Counted from the stretch's first letter, positions 50,433-59,581 are shown. The stretch is 64,000 bases of DNA from Arthrobacter stackebrandtii (GCF_017876675.1 NZ_JAGIOI010000001.1:2294001-2358000); one strand, 5' to 3'. Program-made: numbers and translations. Notes: a model not told the origin generated them from the letters alone.

Positions 50433-51896
50433 ATGACTTTCGAAAACACCGCACCCCTGACCACGGCTGCTGGCGCGCCCGTCGCCAACAACCAGGACAG
50501 CCTGACGGCCGGCCCCCGCGGCCCCATGCTCCTGCAGGACGTCTGGTTCCTTGAGAAGCTGGCCCACTTCAGCCGCGAAGTCATCCCTGAGCGCCGCATG
50601 CACGCCAAGGGCTCCGGCGCCTTCGGCACCTTCACGGTGACCAACGACATCACCAAGTACACCAAGGCCAGCATCTTCTCCGAGGTCGGCAAGAAGACCG
50701 AGCTGTTCACCCGCTTCTCCACTGTTGCCGGTGAGCGCGGCGCCGCCGACGCCGAGCGCGACATCCGCGGCTTCGCCGTCAAGTTCTACACCGAAGAAGG
50801 CAACTGGGACCTGGTTGGCAACAACACCCCCGTGTTCTTCTTCCGCGACCCGCTGAAGTTCCCCGACCTGAACCGCGCCGTCAAGCGCGACCCCCGCACC
50901 AACATGCGCAGCGCCGAGAACAACTGGGACTTCTGGACCAACCTGCCCGAGTCCCTGCACCAGGTCACGATCGTCATGTCCGACCGCGGCCTGCCGGCCA
51001 GCTACCGCCACATGCACGGTTTCGGCTCGCACACCTACTCGCTGATCAACGCCGAGGGAGAGCGCTTCTGGGTCAAGTTCCACCACGTCACCCAGCAGGG
51101 CATCAAGAACCTGACGGACGAGGAAGCCGCAGCAGTAGTTGCCGGTGACCGCGAGTCCAGCCAGCGCGACCTCTTCGACTCCATCGAGAACGGCGACTTC
51201 CCCAAGTGGAAGCTCATGGTCCAGATCATGCCCGAGGCAGACGCCGAGACCTACAAGTACCACCCGTTCGACCTCACCAAGGTCTGGTCCAAGAAGGATT
51301 ACCCGCTGATCGAGGTTGGCGAGTGGGAACTGAACCGCAACGCCGAGAACTACCACGCAGATGTTGAGCAGGCCGCCTTCACGCCCTCCAACGTTGTCCC
51401 GGGCATCAGCTTCTCCCCGGACCGCATGCTGCAGGGCCGACTGTTCTCCTACGGCGATGCACAGCGCTACCGCCTGGGCGTCAACCACCACCAGATCCCG
51501 GTGAACGCAGCCAAGAACCCGGTCAACACCTACCACCGCGACGGCCAGGGCCGAGTCGATGGCAACCAGGGCCGCACCCCCGGCATCGAGCCGAACTCCT
51601 ACGGCCGCTGGGCCGAGCAGCCCGCCTACGCCGATCCCGCACTGGCTGTCGGCGCCACCGCGGACCGCTTCAACTACCGCGAAGACGATGCCAACTACTT
51701 CGAGCAGCCCGGCATCCTCTTCCGCGAGAAGATGACGCAGGAGCAGCGCCAGGTGCTCTTCGAGAACACCGCCCGCGCCATCGACGGTGCCTCACAGGCC
51801 ACCATCGAGCGCCACATCTACAACTGCACCCAGGCCGACCCGGCCTACGGCGAGGGTGTCCGCAAGGCCATCGAGGCCCTGCAGGCTTCCAAGTAA
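50433..51896 (+). CDS. katA: Monofunctional haem catalase
   Basis: 487 residues. The active-site His is in [15 protein letters not shown], Asn in [17 protein letters not shown], and the haem Tyr ligand in [12 protein letters not shown]. The length fits small-subunit (clade 3) catalases. It dismutates hydrogen peroxide in the cytoplasm. It is co-transcribed with fur (two-base gap) and ends at a strong hairpin. The converging ankyrin gene recalls the katB-ankB pair of Pseudomonas. Confidence 0.96.
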   Translation: MTFENTAPLTTAAGAPVANNQDSLTAGPRGPMLLQDVWFLEKLAHFSREVIPERRMHAKGSGAFGTFTVTNDITKYTKASIFSEVGKKTELFTRFSTVAGERGAADAERDIRGFAVKFYTEEGNWDLVGNNTPVFFFRDPLKFPDLNRAVKRDPRTNMRSAENNWDFWTNLPESLHQVTIVMSDRGLPASYRHMHGFGSHTYSLINAEGERFWVKFHHVTQQGIKNLTDEEAAAVVAGDRESSQRDLFDSIENGDFPKWKLMVQIMPEADAETYKYHPFDLTKVWSKKDYPLIEVGEWELNRNAENYHADVEQAAFTPSNVVPGISFSPDRMLQGRLFSYGDAQRYRLGVNHHQIPVNAAKNPVNTYHRDGQGRVDGNQGRTPGIEPNSYGRWAEQPAYADPALAVGATADRFNYREDDANYFEQPGILFREKMTQEQRQVLFENTARAIDGASQATIERHIYNCTQADPAYGEGVRKAIEALQASK

Positions 51897-51915
51897 TACC
51901 TGAATAACGCACGAC

Positions 51916-51958
51916 GGCGGCACCCGCCTTTCGCATCAAGCGGAAGGCGGGTGCCGCC
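51916..51958 (+). terminator. Hairpin after katA
   Basis: A 19-bp stem pairs 51916-51934 with 51940-51958 (one G-T wobble) around ATCAA. GC-rich, no T-run. Confidence 0.75.
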
Positions 51959-52011
51959 GCCGTTGGTTGACGACGTCCCGGTCCCGACGGCCCATCACCT
52001 AACCGGACCCG

Positions 52012-52103
52012 ACGCCGCATCACTTAAGGCCGTGTTTTTTGGAAACGCTGTCGCACTGGGTGCGGACGCGTTTGGGAAAAGTGGGCGTTATGTGATGCGG
52101 CGT
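52012..52103. repeat. 12-bp inverted repeat with 68-base spacer
   Basis: ACGCCGCATCAC (52012-52023) and GTGATGCGGCGT (52092-52103) are exact complements. The right arm ends at the stop codon of the ankyrin gene. It may be the terminator of that gene or a decayed mobile palindrome. Confidence 0.55.
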
Positions 52104-52490
52104 TTAGGGGAGGAGGTGTTCGCGGCCGAACATCGCGGCGGCGGCGCGCGCGGTGGGGGTTCCGGCGTCGAGATCGGCGCCTGCGGCAATGAGGAGGCCT
52201 GCGATGGTGTCCTCGCCCTTGAACAGGGCGCCGGCCAGCGGGGACTGGTCGCGGCCGTTGCGGATGTCGACGTTGGCTCCGCGCCCGGTGAGCATGGCCA
52301 CGGTGTCCACTTCGCCATTGTAGGCGGCGAGCATGAGCAGCGTGTTGCCTTCGGCGTCCTGTGCGTCGATGGGCAGGCCGTGGTCCAGGAATTCAGCCAG
52401 TTCCGCGGTCTTGCCTGCACGGGCAAGGTCCATGGCGAGGGCAACAACCGCGGCCGACTGGTCTTCATTGAGGGGTGCGTTGGTGGTCAT
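52104..52490 (-). CDS. Ankyrin-repeat protein
   Basis: 128 residues, ATG 52490. Three ankyrin repeats: ELAEFLDHGLPIDAQDAEGN, TLLMLAAYNGEVDTVAMLTG with GANVDIRNGRDQSPLAGAL, and DTIAGLLIAAGADLD. No signal peptide is seen, unlike Pseudomonas AnkB, which is membrane-linked. Ankyrin proteins next to catalase genes are known to support catalase activity in Pseudomonas; I infer a similar link here from position only. Confidence 0.88.
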   Translation of the reverse strand: MTTNAPLNEDQSAAVVALAMDLARAGKTAELAEFLDHGLPIDAQDAEGNTLLMLAAYNGEVDTVAMLTGRGANVDIRNGRDQSPLAGALFKGEDTIAGLLIAAGADLDAGTPTARAAAAMFGREHLLP

Positions 52491-52606
52491 CTCTCCACAC
52501 TAGGCGATGGCGGCGGACTCAGGAACAACTGGGAATTGCCACACGTTTAATCATTTGCCGGCATGGGAACCGCCGGCATGGAACGACAGACATGAAGGAG
52601 ACGAAC

Positions 52607-53470
52607 TTGCACAACCATTTCAATGGGCTCAAGACCGTGGCACTCTTTGGGGTGCTGTGGGCGGTGTTGCTGGGCCTGGGCGGCTTGCTGAGCGCCGGAA
52701 TGAACAGTGCGGCGCCGTTGTGGATCTTTGCCCTCATCGGCGTTGGCACCACGGCATACGGCTACTGGAACAGTGACAAGATTGCCATCCGGAGCATGCA
52801 GGCCTACCCCGTGGCAGAGGAGCAGGCCCCGGGCATTTACCGGATCGTCCGGGAACTGTCCGCCAAGGCCAACCAGCCGATGCCGGCCATCTATGTATCC
52901 CCGACGCAGTCGCCGAACGCCTTCGCAACGGGCCGAAACCCCAAGAACGCGGCCGTCTGCTGCACCGAGGGGATCCTGAACATCCTGGACGAACGGGAAC
53001 TGCGCGGCGTGCTGGGCCATGAACTCATGCACGTCTACAACCGCGACATCCTGACGTCGTCGGTCGCGGCGGCAGTGGCCGGGGTCATCACCTCCGTGGC
53101 GCAGATGATGCTGTTCTTCGGCGGCGACCGGCGCAGCCAGAACCCGCTCGCCATGATCGCGATGGCACTTCTGGCCCCGCTGGCGGCGTCCATGATCCAG
53201 CTCGCCATCAGCAGGACCCGCGAATACGATGCCGACGAAGACGGTGCCAAGCTGACGGACGATCCTCTGGCGCTGGCCTCGGCCCTGCGCAAATTGGAGA
53301 TGGGTGTCCAGCGGGCGCCCCTGCCGCAGGACCAGAAACTGGTCAATTCCAGCCACCTCATGATCGCCAACCCGTTCAAGTCAGGCGGCGCCGCCAAGCT
53401 CTTCGCCACGCACCCGCCCATGGCGGAGCGGATCTCGAGGCTGGAGAAGATGGCCGGCCGGCCGGTCTGA
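52607..53470 (+). CDS. htpX: Membrane zinc metalloprotease HtpX
   Basis: 287 residues. TTG 52607 is chosen because AAGGAG (52595-52600) sits six bases upstream and HNHFNGLKT is the normal HtpX N-terminus; the ATG at 52592 overlaps that ribosome site. Helices at about 10-35 and 150-195, HELMH zinc motif, and the third ligand Glu in TREYDADEDGAKL. It degrades damaged membrane proteins. Its place next to peroxide-defence genes fits a stress role. Confidence 0.93.
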   Translation: MHNHFNGLKTVALFGVLWAVLLGLGGLLSAGMNSAAPLWIFALIGVGTTAYGYWNSDKIAIRSMQAYPVAEEQAPGIYRIVRELSAKANQPMPAIYVSPTQSPNAFATGRNPKNAAVCCTEGILNILDERELRGVLGHELMHVYNRDILTSSVAAAVAGVITSVAQMMLFFGGDRRSQNPLAMIAMALLAPLAASMIQLAISRTREYDADEDGAKLTDDPLALASALRKLEMGVQRAPLPQDQKLVNSSHLMIANPFKSGGAAKLFATHPPMAERISRLEKMAGRPV

Positions 53471-53625
53471 CCCCTTGCGGCGTCCGGCTGTGGCAGCTGG
53501 CTGCCTCCCCGGCGTCGTCCTCCGGCCGGCCACGGGCCCCGGCCCGGCACCCGGGCCGGGGATTCGCCGTCGGGCATGGGCATTGCCCGCCCCGCACCCG
53601 CAGCAAGTAGGGAACAATGGGAACC

Positions 53626-54315
53626 ATGCGATTGATCTTGATTCGACACGGCCAGACACCCAACAACATCCGCGGGCTCCTGGACACGGCGGTGCCCGGT
53701 CCGGGGCTCACAACGCTGGGCCTGCAACAGGCTGAGGCCGTCCCGACGGAGATCGGGGGGCAGCGCATTGACGAGCTGTACACCTCGAACCTCACCCGCA
53801 CCCAGCTGACGGCGGCGCCGCTGGCCGGTGCGCGGACGCTGGAGCCGCTGGTGCGGGACGGCATCCGCGAGATCAGCGCCGGGGACCTTGAAATGAAGGG
53901 CGACGAAGCTTCCATCATGGCTTACCTGAAGGTGCTGATGTCGTGGTTCGGCGGTGACCTGTCCGCCCGCATCCCGGGCGCCGACAACGGCTTTGAGGTG
54001 CTGGAGCGCTTTGACGCGGTGGTGGAGGAGGCAGCGGCGCACGAGTCGGTGGCCATGGTCAGCCACGGCGCCATGATCCGCTTCTGGGCCGCGCACCGCG
54101 CCCGGAACGTGGACTGGACGGACCCCAAGTACCGCATGCTCGGCAACACCGGCATCGTCACCCTGGAGGGCGAACCCACGGGCAGCGATGCACCCGGCGG
54201 CTGGTCGCTGCTGGACTGGCATGCGGAGGCAGCTGGCGGGCTGCACGGTGAGGACATTGCCGACCCCACCGGCGGGGCCGCCGAGGCAGCCTTCGGCGGG
54301 AAGCCCAATAACTAA
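53626..54315 (+). CDS. Histidine phosphatase superfamily protein (phosphoglycerate mutase-like)
   Basis: 229 residues from ATG 53626 (ATG 53617 adds three residues). The catalytic RHG is in LILIRHGQTPNN, and the second His in AMVSHGAMIRFW. Such proteins dephosphorylate small phosphometabolites; the substrate is unknown. TAGGGA (53608-53613) is a probable -10 giving a very short or no leader. The next gene starts 13 bases later, so a phosphatase-kinase-regulator operon is likely. Confidence 0.85.
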   Translation: MRLILIRHGQTPNNIRGLLDTAVPGPGLTTLGLQQAEAVPTEIGGQRIDELYTSNLTRTQLTAAPLAGARTLEPLVRDGIREISAGDLEMKGDEASIMAYLKVLMSWFGGDLSARIPGADNGFEVLERFDAVVEEAAAHESVAMVSHGAMIRFWAAHRARNVDWTDPKYRMLGNTGIVTLEGEPTGSDAPGGWSLLDWHAEAAGGLHGEDIADPTGGAAEAAFGGKPNN

Positions 54316-54328
54316 GGGCCAGCCTTCC

Positions 54329-55591
54329 GTGTCCGACGGCGGTGAGCCGCCGGCGCCCTTCAGCACCGTGACCCTGTGGCGGATGAAGGGCATCAGCTGG
54401 GTGTGGCTGGGAACTGCGGCCGTGTGCATCGCACTCATGGCCGTGGGCGCGCCGCTGAACATGGTTTTGTACCACATGCCGCTGCCGTTTGCGCTGGGCA
54501 TGGCCATCCTGCATTCGGCGTCCCTGGGCCTGACGGCCGCGCGGCCCATGGCGGGGACCCTTGTGTCGCTGCTGCCGCTGGCGATCATGCCGCTGGTGTC
54601 CAGCCCGGTGGGTGCGGCCCCGATGCCGTTCAGCGTCGTGGCCATGATCACCCAGGTCTTTGTCATCTGTGTGGCCGGGCTCCGGGCCCGCTGGCAGCTG
54701 GCCGCCGGCGCCTGGCTGGCCAGCGTGGTGGTGGGCGTGCTGGCGAACTACGTGACGATGCCGGACGGGCAGTCGGAGGGAGCGCAGATCAATGTGGTCA
54801 TTTTCGCGGCGGTCTCCGGCGGGCTCATGGTGGCGGCCGTGGTGGCGCAGCAGTGGCAGAACCTGCGTGTGGAACTGGCTGCGGAGCGCACCGTCAGCGC
54901 CGAGGAGCAGTCCCGGCGGCGCCTCGCGGAGGAACGCACCCGCATCGCCCGCGAACTCCACGACGTCGTGGCCCACGGGATGTCCGTGGTGGTGGTTCAG
55001 GCAACCACTGCCAGCTACCGGCACCCGGGCCTGAGCGACGAGCTCAAGCAGGAATTTGACGACATTGCGGCCAACTCGCGCCGTGCCATGACGGAGATGC
55101 GCAGCATGCTCGGCTCCCTCCGCAATTCCGGGGCCGGACGCCAGCTGGGACCGCAGCCCGGCCTCTCGGACCTGCCGCAGCTCTTTGCCTCGGCCCGTTC
55201 GGCAGGTGTGCGGATCGCCGAACCCGAGCTGTCCGGCGTCGAAAGCCATGACATCGGCGAGGTCATCGCCCTGACCACCTACCGGATCGTCCAGGAGGCG
55301 CTGAGCAATGTCATCCGGCACGCGCCGGGCGCCACGGTCAAGGCCGAATTCGTCATTTCGGGCGGGCAGCTGACCATTTCCGTGGTCAACTCCAGCTCTG
55401 CCGTGGGCGCGGTCATGGCGCAGCTGGACCGGGGGCAGCACCTCGGCCAGGGGCTGATCGGGATGCGCGAGCGGGCCGTCATTGTGGGCGGTTCCGTGGT
55501 GTGCGTTCCCCTGTCCGACGGCGGATTTTCAGTCACAGCTTCGCTGCCCCTGAGTGCGGCGAACCAGGCCAACGGAAGGAGGCAGCCGTGA
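54329..55591 (+). CDS. NarL-type sensor histidine kinase
   Basis: 420 residues, GTG 54329 (TAAGGGCC upstream); ATG 54383 is an alternative. Four to five helices fill residues 20-165. The phospho-acceptor His is in RTRIARELHDVVAHGMS (HisKA_3), and the ATPase domain has ALSNVIRHAPGA and GQGLIGMRERA. It resembles DesK-like kinases that sense membrane state, but the signal is unknown. It overlaps the response regulator by four bases. Confidence 0.9.
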   Translation: MSDGGEPPAPFSTVTLWRMKGISWVWLGTAAVCIALMAVGAPLNMVLYHMPLPFALGMAILHSASLGLTAARPMAGTLVSLLPLAIMPLVSSPVGAAPMPFSVVAMITQVFVICVAGLRARWQLAAGAWLASVVVGVLANYVTMPDGQSEGAQINVVIFAAVSGGLMVAAVVAQQWQNLRVELAAERTVSAEEQSRRRLAEERTRIARELHDVVAHGMSVVVVQATTASYRHPGLSDELKQEFDDIAANSRRAMTEMRSMLGSLRNSGAGRQLGPQPGLSDLPQLFASARSAGVRIAEPELSGVESHDIGEVIALTTYRIVQEALSNVIRHAPGATVKAEFVISGGQLTISVVNSSSAVGAVMAQLDRGQHLGQGLIGMRERAVIVGGSVVCVPLSDGGFSVTASLPLSAANQANGRRQP

Positions 55592-56256
55592 ACATTCGGG
55601 TACTTGTGGTGGACGACCAGGCCATGGTGCGGGAGGGGTTTGCCGCGCTGCTGGGTGCGCAGTCCGACATTGAGGTGGTGGGCCAGGCCGAGAACGGCGC
55701 CGTGGCCGTGGAACTCGCGGCCGAGCACCACCCTGACGTGGTGTTGATGGACGTGCGCATGCCTGTCATGGACGGGCTTGAGGCGGCGCGCCGGATACTG
55801 GCACTGCCGTCCGAGGGGCCCGGACCGCATGTGCTCATGCTGACCACCTTTGATGTGGACGACTATGTGTACGACGCCCTGCGGCTCGGCGCCAGCGGAT
55901 TCCTGCTCAAGGACGCGCTGGCGGACGAGCTGCTCGCGGCTGTGCGCGTGGTGGCGTCCGGGGATGCGCTGCTCGCCCCGTCCGTGACGAAGCGGCTCAT
56001 CGAGCAGTTCGCGCAGCAGGGCGTCAGGCCGGCGCTCTCCCGCGGTCCCCTGGAGGGGCTGACGGAGCGGGAGCTGGAGGTCATGACGCTCATCGGCCGC
56101 GGCATGTCCAACCAGGAGATCGCGGCGGATCTGTTCATTGCCCAGCAGACGGTCAAGACACACGTCAGCAAGATCCTGGCCAAGCTGGGGCTGCGCGACC
56201 GGGTGCAGGCCGTGGTGCTCGCCTACGACACCGGCCTCGTGGAGCCCGGCGGGTAG
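55588..56256 (+). CDS. NarL/LuxR-type response regulator
   Basis: 222 residues, GTG 55588 with AAGGAGG (55575-55581) and overlap with the kinase stop (GTGA). The receiver has the acidic pair VVDDQ, the phospho-Asp in VVLMDVRMPVMDG, and Lys in FLLKDAL. The C-terminal LuxR helix-turn-helix is LTERELEVMTLIGRGMSNQE. It is the partner of the upstream kinase; target genes cannot be seen. Confidence 0.93.
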   Translation: MNIRVLVVDDQAMVREGFAALLGAQSDIEVVGQAENGAVAVELAAEHHPDVVLMDVRMPVMDGLEAARRILALPSEGPGPHVLMLTTFDVDDYVYDALRLGASGFLLKDALADELLAAVRVVASGDALLAPSVTKRLIEQFAQQGVRPALSRGPLEGLTERELEVMTLIGRGMSNQEIAADLFIAQQTVKTHVSKILAKLGLRDRVQAVVLAYDTGLVEPGG

Positions 56257-56319
56257 CTCCGCCCAAGGATGCTGTGCCGGGTCCGGCAGGCAGGTTTGCG
56301 CCGGCAGGGACCGGGCTAA

Positions 56320-56410
56320 GCGTGCTGTTCTGCGCAACGCCACGGTCTGTCCTGGCGCAGGACACTGTTCTGCGTCACGACAGCAGCAAACTATGCGCAG
56401 AACAGCACGC
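56320..56410. repeat. Dispersed intergenic repeat, copy B
   Basis: Ends GCGTGCTGTTCTGCGC and GCGCAGAACAGCACGC are a perfect 16-bp inverted pair; an internal ACACTGTTCTGCGTCACG unit lies at 56363-56380. The block order matches copy A at 1276-1364. It lies between the response regulator and a convergent terminator. Confidence 0.75.
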
Positions 56411-56459
56411 TTGCGCGGTCTGGCCCCGCTGGGGCCGCATGCCGGGTCTGGACAGCACG

Positions 56460-56495
56460 ACGGCGCCCGGCCCACCAAGGCGGGCCGGGCGCCGT
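56460..56495. terminator. Hairpin between convergent response regulator and VOC genes
   Basis: ACGGCGCCCGGCCC (56460-56473) pairs perfectly with GGGCCGGGCGCCGT (56482-56495) around ACCAAGGC. Confidence 0.7.
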
Positions 56496-56513
56496 CGGGC
56501 GTGGCAGGAAAGA

Positions 56514-57287
56514 TCAGGCCGGGGGCTGGACCAGCTTGAACATGGCGCCGGTGCAGTCGGTCAGCCCGGCGACCCGGCCGTAGGGGGAGTCCTCGGCCTC
56601 GTTGATGATGGTGGCACCCAGGGTCAGGGCCTTCGCGATGGCGGCATCGACGTCCTCCGTCTGGAAATACACCTGCCAGTTGGAGGGTGCGTCCTCGGGG
56701 AGCCAGGCGCTGGCATCCATGATCCCGGCCAGCTCGCGGCTGTCCTGCACCAGGTTGGTGTAGCGGAACTCGGGGGTGTCCGACATGACCGAGGTTTGCA
56801 GGCCGAAGACGTCGCGGTAGAAGCCGACGGCGGCGGGGTAGTTCTTGCTGTGGAGCTCATGCCAGGCCGCGGCGCCGGGCTCCTCATGCGACTGGAAGCC
56901 GGTGTGGCCGCCAAATTCCCACAGGCCGATTGATGCGCCGCTCGGATCGCCAAGCATGGCCATCTTGCCCTGCTCCGGAACGTCCATGGGCTCGAGGTGG
57001 ACAATTCCACCGGCGTTTCTGGCGGCGTCCGCGGAAGCAGCAATGTCGTCGACGCGCAGGTAGGTGCTCCACACGTCCGGGTAGCCGCTGTCCTCCTGGC
57101 TCTGCATGAGGCCGGCGACGGACTTGCCATCCTTGAAGGCCATGACGTAGCCGCCGTACTTTTCCTCGTCCCCGGTTTCATAGGTCCAGCCGAAGAGGGC
57201 CGTGTAAAACTCCTGCGACCGGGACATGTTTGAGGTCATCAAGTCAATCCAGCACGGTGCGCCTGCAGGGAAGGTCTGGGCGTTCAT
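56514..57287 (-). CDS. Two-domain VOC (glyoxalase-fold) protein
   Basis: 257 residues, ATG 57287. Two VOC modules: 8-125 (PCWIDLMTSNMSRSQEFYTA, ending DPSGASIGLWEF) and 135-255 (AWHELHSKNYPAAVGFYRDV, ending DCTGAMFKLVQPP). Similar tandem VOC proteins in actinobacteria include hydroxylase-like and antibiotic-binding members; no function can be fixed. A longer frame upstream lacks a good start. Confidence 0.85.
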   Translation of the reverse strand: MNAQTFPAGAPCWIDLMTSNMSRSQEFYTALFGWTYETGDEEKYGGYVMAFKDGKSVAGLMQSQEDSGYPDVWSTYLRVDDIAASADAARNAGGIVHLEPMDVPEQGKMAMLGDPSGASIGLWEFGGHTGFQSHEEPGAAAWHELHSKNYPAAVGFYRDVFGLQTSVMSDTPEFRYTNLVQDSRELAGIMDASAWLPEDAPSNWQVYFQTEDVDAAIAKALTLGATIINEAEDSPYGRVAGLTDCTGAMFKLVQPPA

Positions 57288-57372
57288 GGCAGCTCCAATT
57301 CTGGTGGGGGTGGCGACAGGGTTCGTCGGCAGAATACAGGGAAGACTATGCCGGATGCTGCGTGCGGGCAAG

Positions 57373-57440
57373 AGAAAAAAGCGCCTGCCGGCTGAAAGTT
57401 TCGCCATAGTTCTCAGGGAGTTTCAGCGGCAGGCGCTTTT
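57373..57440 (-). terminator. Rho-independent terminator of yajQ
   Basis: On the minus strand AAAAGCGCCTGCCGCTGAAA (57440-57421) pairs with 57397-57377 (one bulged G), and a T-run follows at 57380-57375. The stop of yajQ is 21 bases upstream. Confidence 0.85.
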
Positions 57441-57460
57441 AGTGCGGAAGTGGTTGCGGC

Positions 57461-57949
57461 CTAGCGCAGGTTGACGAACTGGAGGTCGGCGTCCTCGAAC
57501 TTGCGCAGCAGGGCCATGACGTCCTGCAGATCATCGCGGCTCTTGGAGCTCACGCGCAGTTCGTCGCCCTGGATGGTGGACTTGACGCCCTTGGGGCCCT
57601 CGTCGCGGATGAGCTTGTTGATCTTCTTCGCCACATCCTGGGCGATGCCTTCCTTGATCTCTGCTTCCAGGCGGTACTCCTTGCCCGAGGGGTACGGCTC
57701 TCCGGCGTCCAGGGACTTCAGGGAGATGCCGCGCCGAATCAGCTTGGATTCGAAAACATCCATGATGGCCATGACGCGCTCTTCCGAGTTGGCCTTGAGC
57801 ATGATCTTTTCACCACTGAAATCAATCTCGGCACCGACGTTCTTGAAGTCGTAGCGCTGCGCCACTTCCTTCTGGGCCTGGTTCAGGGCGTTGGCGACCT
57901 CCTGCTTGTCGACTTTGCTCACGACGTCGAACGTTGACTCGCTGGCCAT
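57461..57949 (-). CDS. yajQ: YajQ-family nucleotide-binding protein
   Basis: 162 residues, ATG 57949. The start [20 protein letters not shown] and the end [16 protein letters not shown] with DLQFVNLR are characteristic. YajQ proteins bind nucleic acid or, in Xanthomonas, cyclic di-GMP; the role in actinobacteria is unknown. It is a single gene with its own terminator. Confidence 0.95.
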   Translation of the reverse strand: MASESTFDVVSKVDKQEVANALNQAQKEVAQRYDFKNVGAEIDFSGEKIMLKANSEERVMAIMDVFESKLIRRGISLKSLDAGEPYPSGKEYRLEAEIKEGIAQDVAKKINKLIRDEGPKGVKSTIQGDELRVSSKSRDDLQDVMALLRKFEDADLQFVNLR

Positions 57950-58165
57950 GTTTCCTCCATAAACTCAAAAAGTTGGATCGATCGGTTTGGATCTAAGCTT
58001 AGCGCCAGGGGTCCCGAAGCGAGCGAAGCGAGGTTCTGGGGGAGGTGGCTAAGCGTTGGCGCCAGGGGCGGTTCGCTCACAGAGTTCTTGGAGGATTCGT
58101 GGGGTGCTTGCACAGTTGCGGTTGAAACAGTGGGAGTTGTTGAGACCACCATTTCAGGAGGACCC

Positions 58166-58486
58166 ATGAGCACCGAACCAAACAACGCGCCGGCATCCAC
58201 AGTTGCGGCCAACATCCGCAGCGGCAGGAAGGCTGTTGGCACTGCCGTGGCCGCAGTGACACTGGCTGCCGTCACGGTGTTGGGTGCCTCAGGCATGACG
58301 GGGGGAACCGGGCTTGATGCCGCGAGCATCATCACCTCCCCGCCGAACTCTGCATCGTCCCGCATCGCCGGCGTCCAGGAGGACATGGCCCGCGCAGTCC
58401 AGCTTCAGCAGATCACCCCGGAACAGGCGGCATTCCTGGAGAGGCAGCTAGTGCGGCGGATCCAAAACGACACCGGAGCAGTGTGA
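58166..58486 (+). CDS. Small hypothetical protein with one membrane helix
   Basis: 106 residues, ATG 58166 with AGGAGG six bases upstream, a strong site. One hydrophobic helix (about 30-50, GTAVAAVTLAAVTVLGASG) follows a basic stretch and may be a signal or anchor. The C-terminal half is a polar helix (RAVQLQQITPEQAAFLERQL). Not recognised. Confidence 0.7.
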   Translation: MSTEPNNAPASTVAANIRSGRKAVGTAVAAVTLAAVTVLGASGMTGGTGLDAASIITSPPNSASSRIAGVQEDMARAVQLQQITPEQAAFLERQLVRRIQNDTGAV

Positions 58487-58612
58487 TTTAGCTCCCGTTT
58501 TGCCCCTCAAACCCGCTCGATTCGATTCTTGGGCGATTTCCTTGTATTGTTTTACTGCTTCCACATGTTGGGGGCGAAAAGCAGAGTCCGATGTTTGGGC
58601 GATGCTGGCCAT

Positions 58613-58697
58613 GGCAGATTACCCGAGTGGCCAAAGGGGGCTGACTGTAAATCAGCTGGCAACGCCTTCACTGGTTCGAATCCAGTATCTGCCACCA
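58613..58697 (+). tRNA. tRNA-Tyr (anticodon GTA)
   Basis: Acceptor GGCAGAT (58613-58619) pairs with ATCTGCC (58687-58693). The anticodon arm GGCTGACTGTAAATCAGC has GTA in the loop; the variable arm GGCAACGCC makes it class II, as for bacterial tRNA-Tyr. The T arm CTGGTTCGAATCCAG is perfect. CCA is encoded (58695-58697). Confidence 0.97.
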
Positions 58698-58812
58698 ACC
58701 GGAGACCCGGATCCACACCTGTGGATCCGGGTCTTCTTGGTTTTGTGCGCGGGCGCGGACTGGCTGCGGCCAGTGCGAGCCATCCGTGCCCGCGGCGAAC
58801 TACAGTTAAGCC

Positions 58813-59475
58813 ATGGAATATGTGGTGCCGCTGGTTATTGTGCTGGTCATTGTCGTGGTTGTCATCGTCGGGTCCCGTCTGCTGGGACGCCGCACGCCAC
58901 CCACATCGGCGACCGATCCGGCGTCGACCCTGGCAAAAGGCAGGCCTCAGGCGCGCGCCAGCCGGGCCATCACCCGCGAGGCCGCTCAGCAGGCCAGTGC
59001 ACGGCTCACCCCGGAAACCCACCAGCGCGTCTACTCGTACATTGCCCAGCGGCAGGTCATGAACGCCGTGAAGGAGTACCGCAAGGCCACCCACATGGGC
59101 CTCGGCGATGCTGCTGCCGCCGTCGCCGCGCTCGCCGAATTCCCGCAGCCCACGCCCGAGCCTGCGCTCCCGGAGCCCGTCGTTCCGCCCGCCGATGCGC
59201 CGCTGACGGTTGAGGACATCATGAAGGCCGCACCCGCTCCCGCCCCTGCACCCAAGCCGGCTCACGGCGCCTACCGATACCGGGCCATCGTCTCGCAGGG
59301 AGATGAGGTCCGCGAGGTCGCCAGCACCCGACTCAATGCGGAGATTTACGGCCGGATCCGCCAGCTTGCGCTCTCCGGAAATTACGACGGCGCAGCCCGC
59401 CTCCTGCTCGACCACGCCGACATCGGGGCAGCCGAGGCTCACGAGTTTGTGGCCATGATCGGTCCGGAAGACTAA
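58813..59475 (+). CDS. Membrane-anchored protein with L7/L12-like helical motif
   Basis: 220 residues, ATG 58813; TACAGT (58802-58807) lies five bases before, so probably leaderless. One membrane helix at 4-22, then a cytosolic part. Residues about 80-100 (NAVKEYRKATHMGLGDAAAA) look like the C-terminal fold of ribosomal protein L7/L12 (AVKxxRxxTGxGLxEAKxxV). A second related helix pair is near 190-215 (AARLLLDHADIGAAEAHEFV). The Pro/Ala linker at 110-150 separates them. The function is unknown. Confidence 0.7.
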   Translation: MEYVVPLVIVLVIVVVVIVGSRLLGRRTPPTSATDPASTLAKGRPQARASRAITREAAQQASARLTPETHQRVYSYIAQRQVMNAVKEYRKATHMGLGDAAAAVAALAEFPQPTPEPALPEPVVPPADAPLTVEDIMKAAPAPAPAPKPAHGAYRYRAIVSQGDEVREVASTRLNAEIYGRIRQLALSGNYDGAARLLLDHADIGAAEAHEFVAMIGPED

Positions 59476-59581
59476 CCGCCCGGGCCCGGCAGGGCAAAAA
59501 CGGCCCGGCACCGATAATCTTGGTTCTTTACGGTCAATCTTCGCCGCGCCTGCCTGGCGGCCGTCACTCTTTGGGGAGAGC

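Noticed and set aside
57985-58080. GCGAAGCGAGCGAAGCGAGG and two GCGCCAGGGG copies upstream of the small membrane protein gene
   Set aside because: Short, GC-rich and only partly regular; I could not separate it from chance or assign a role.
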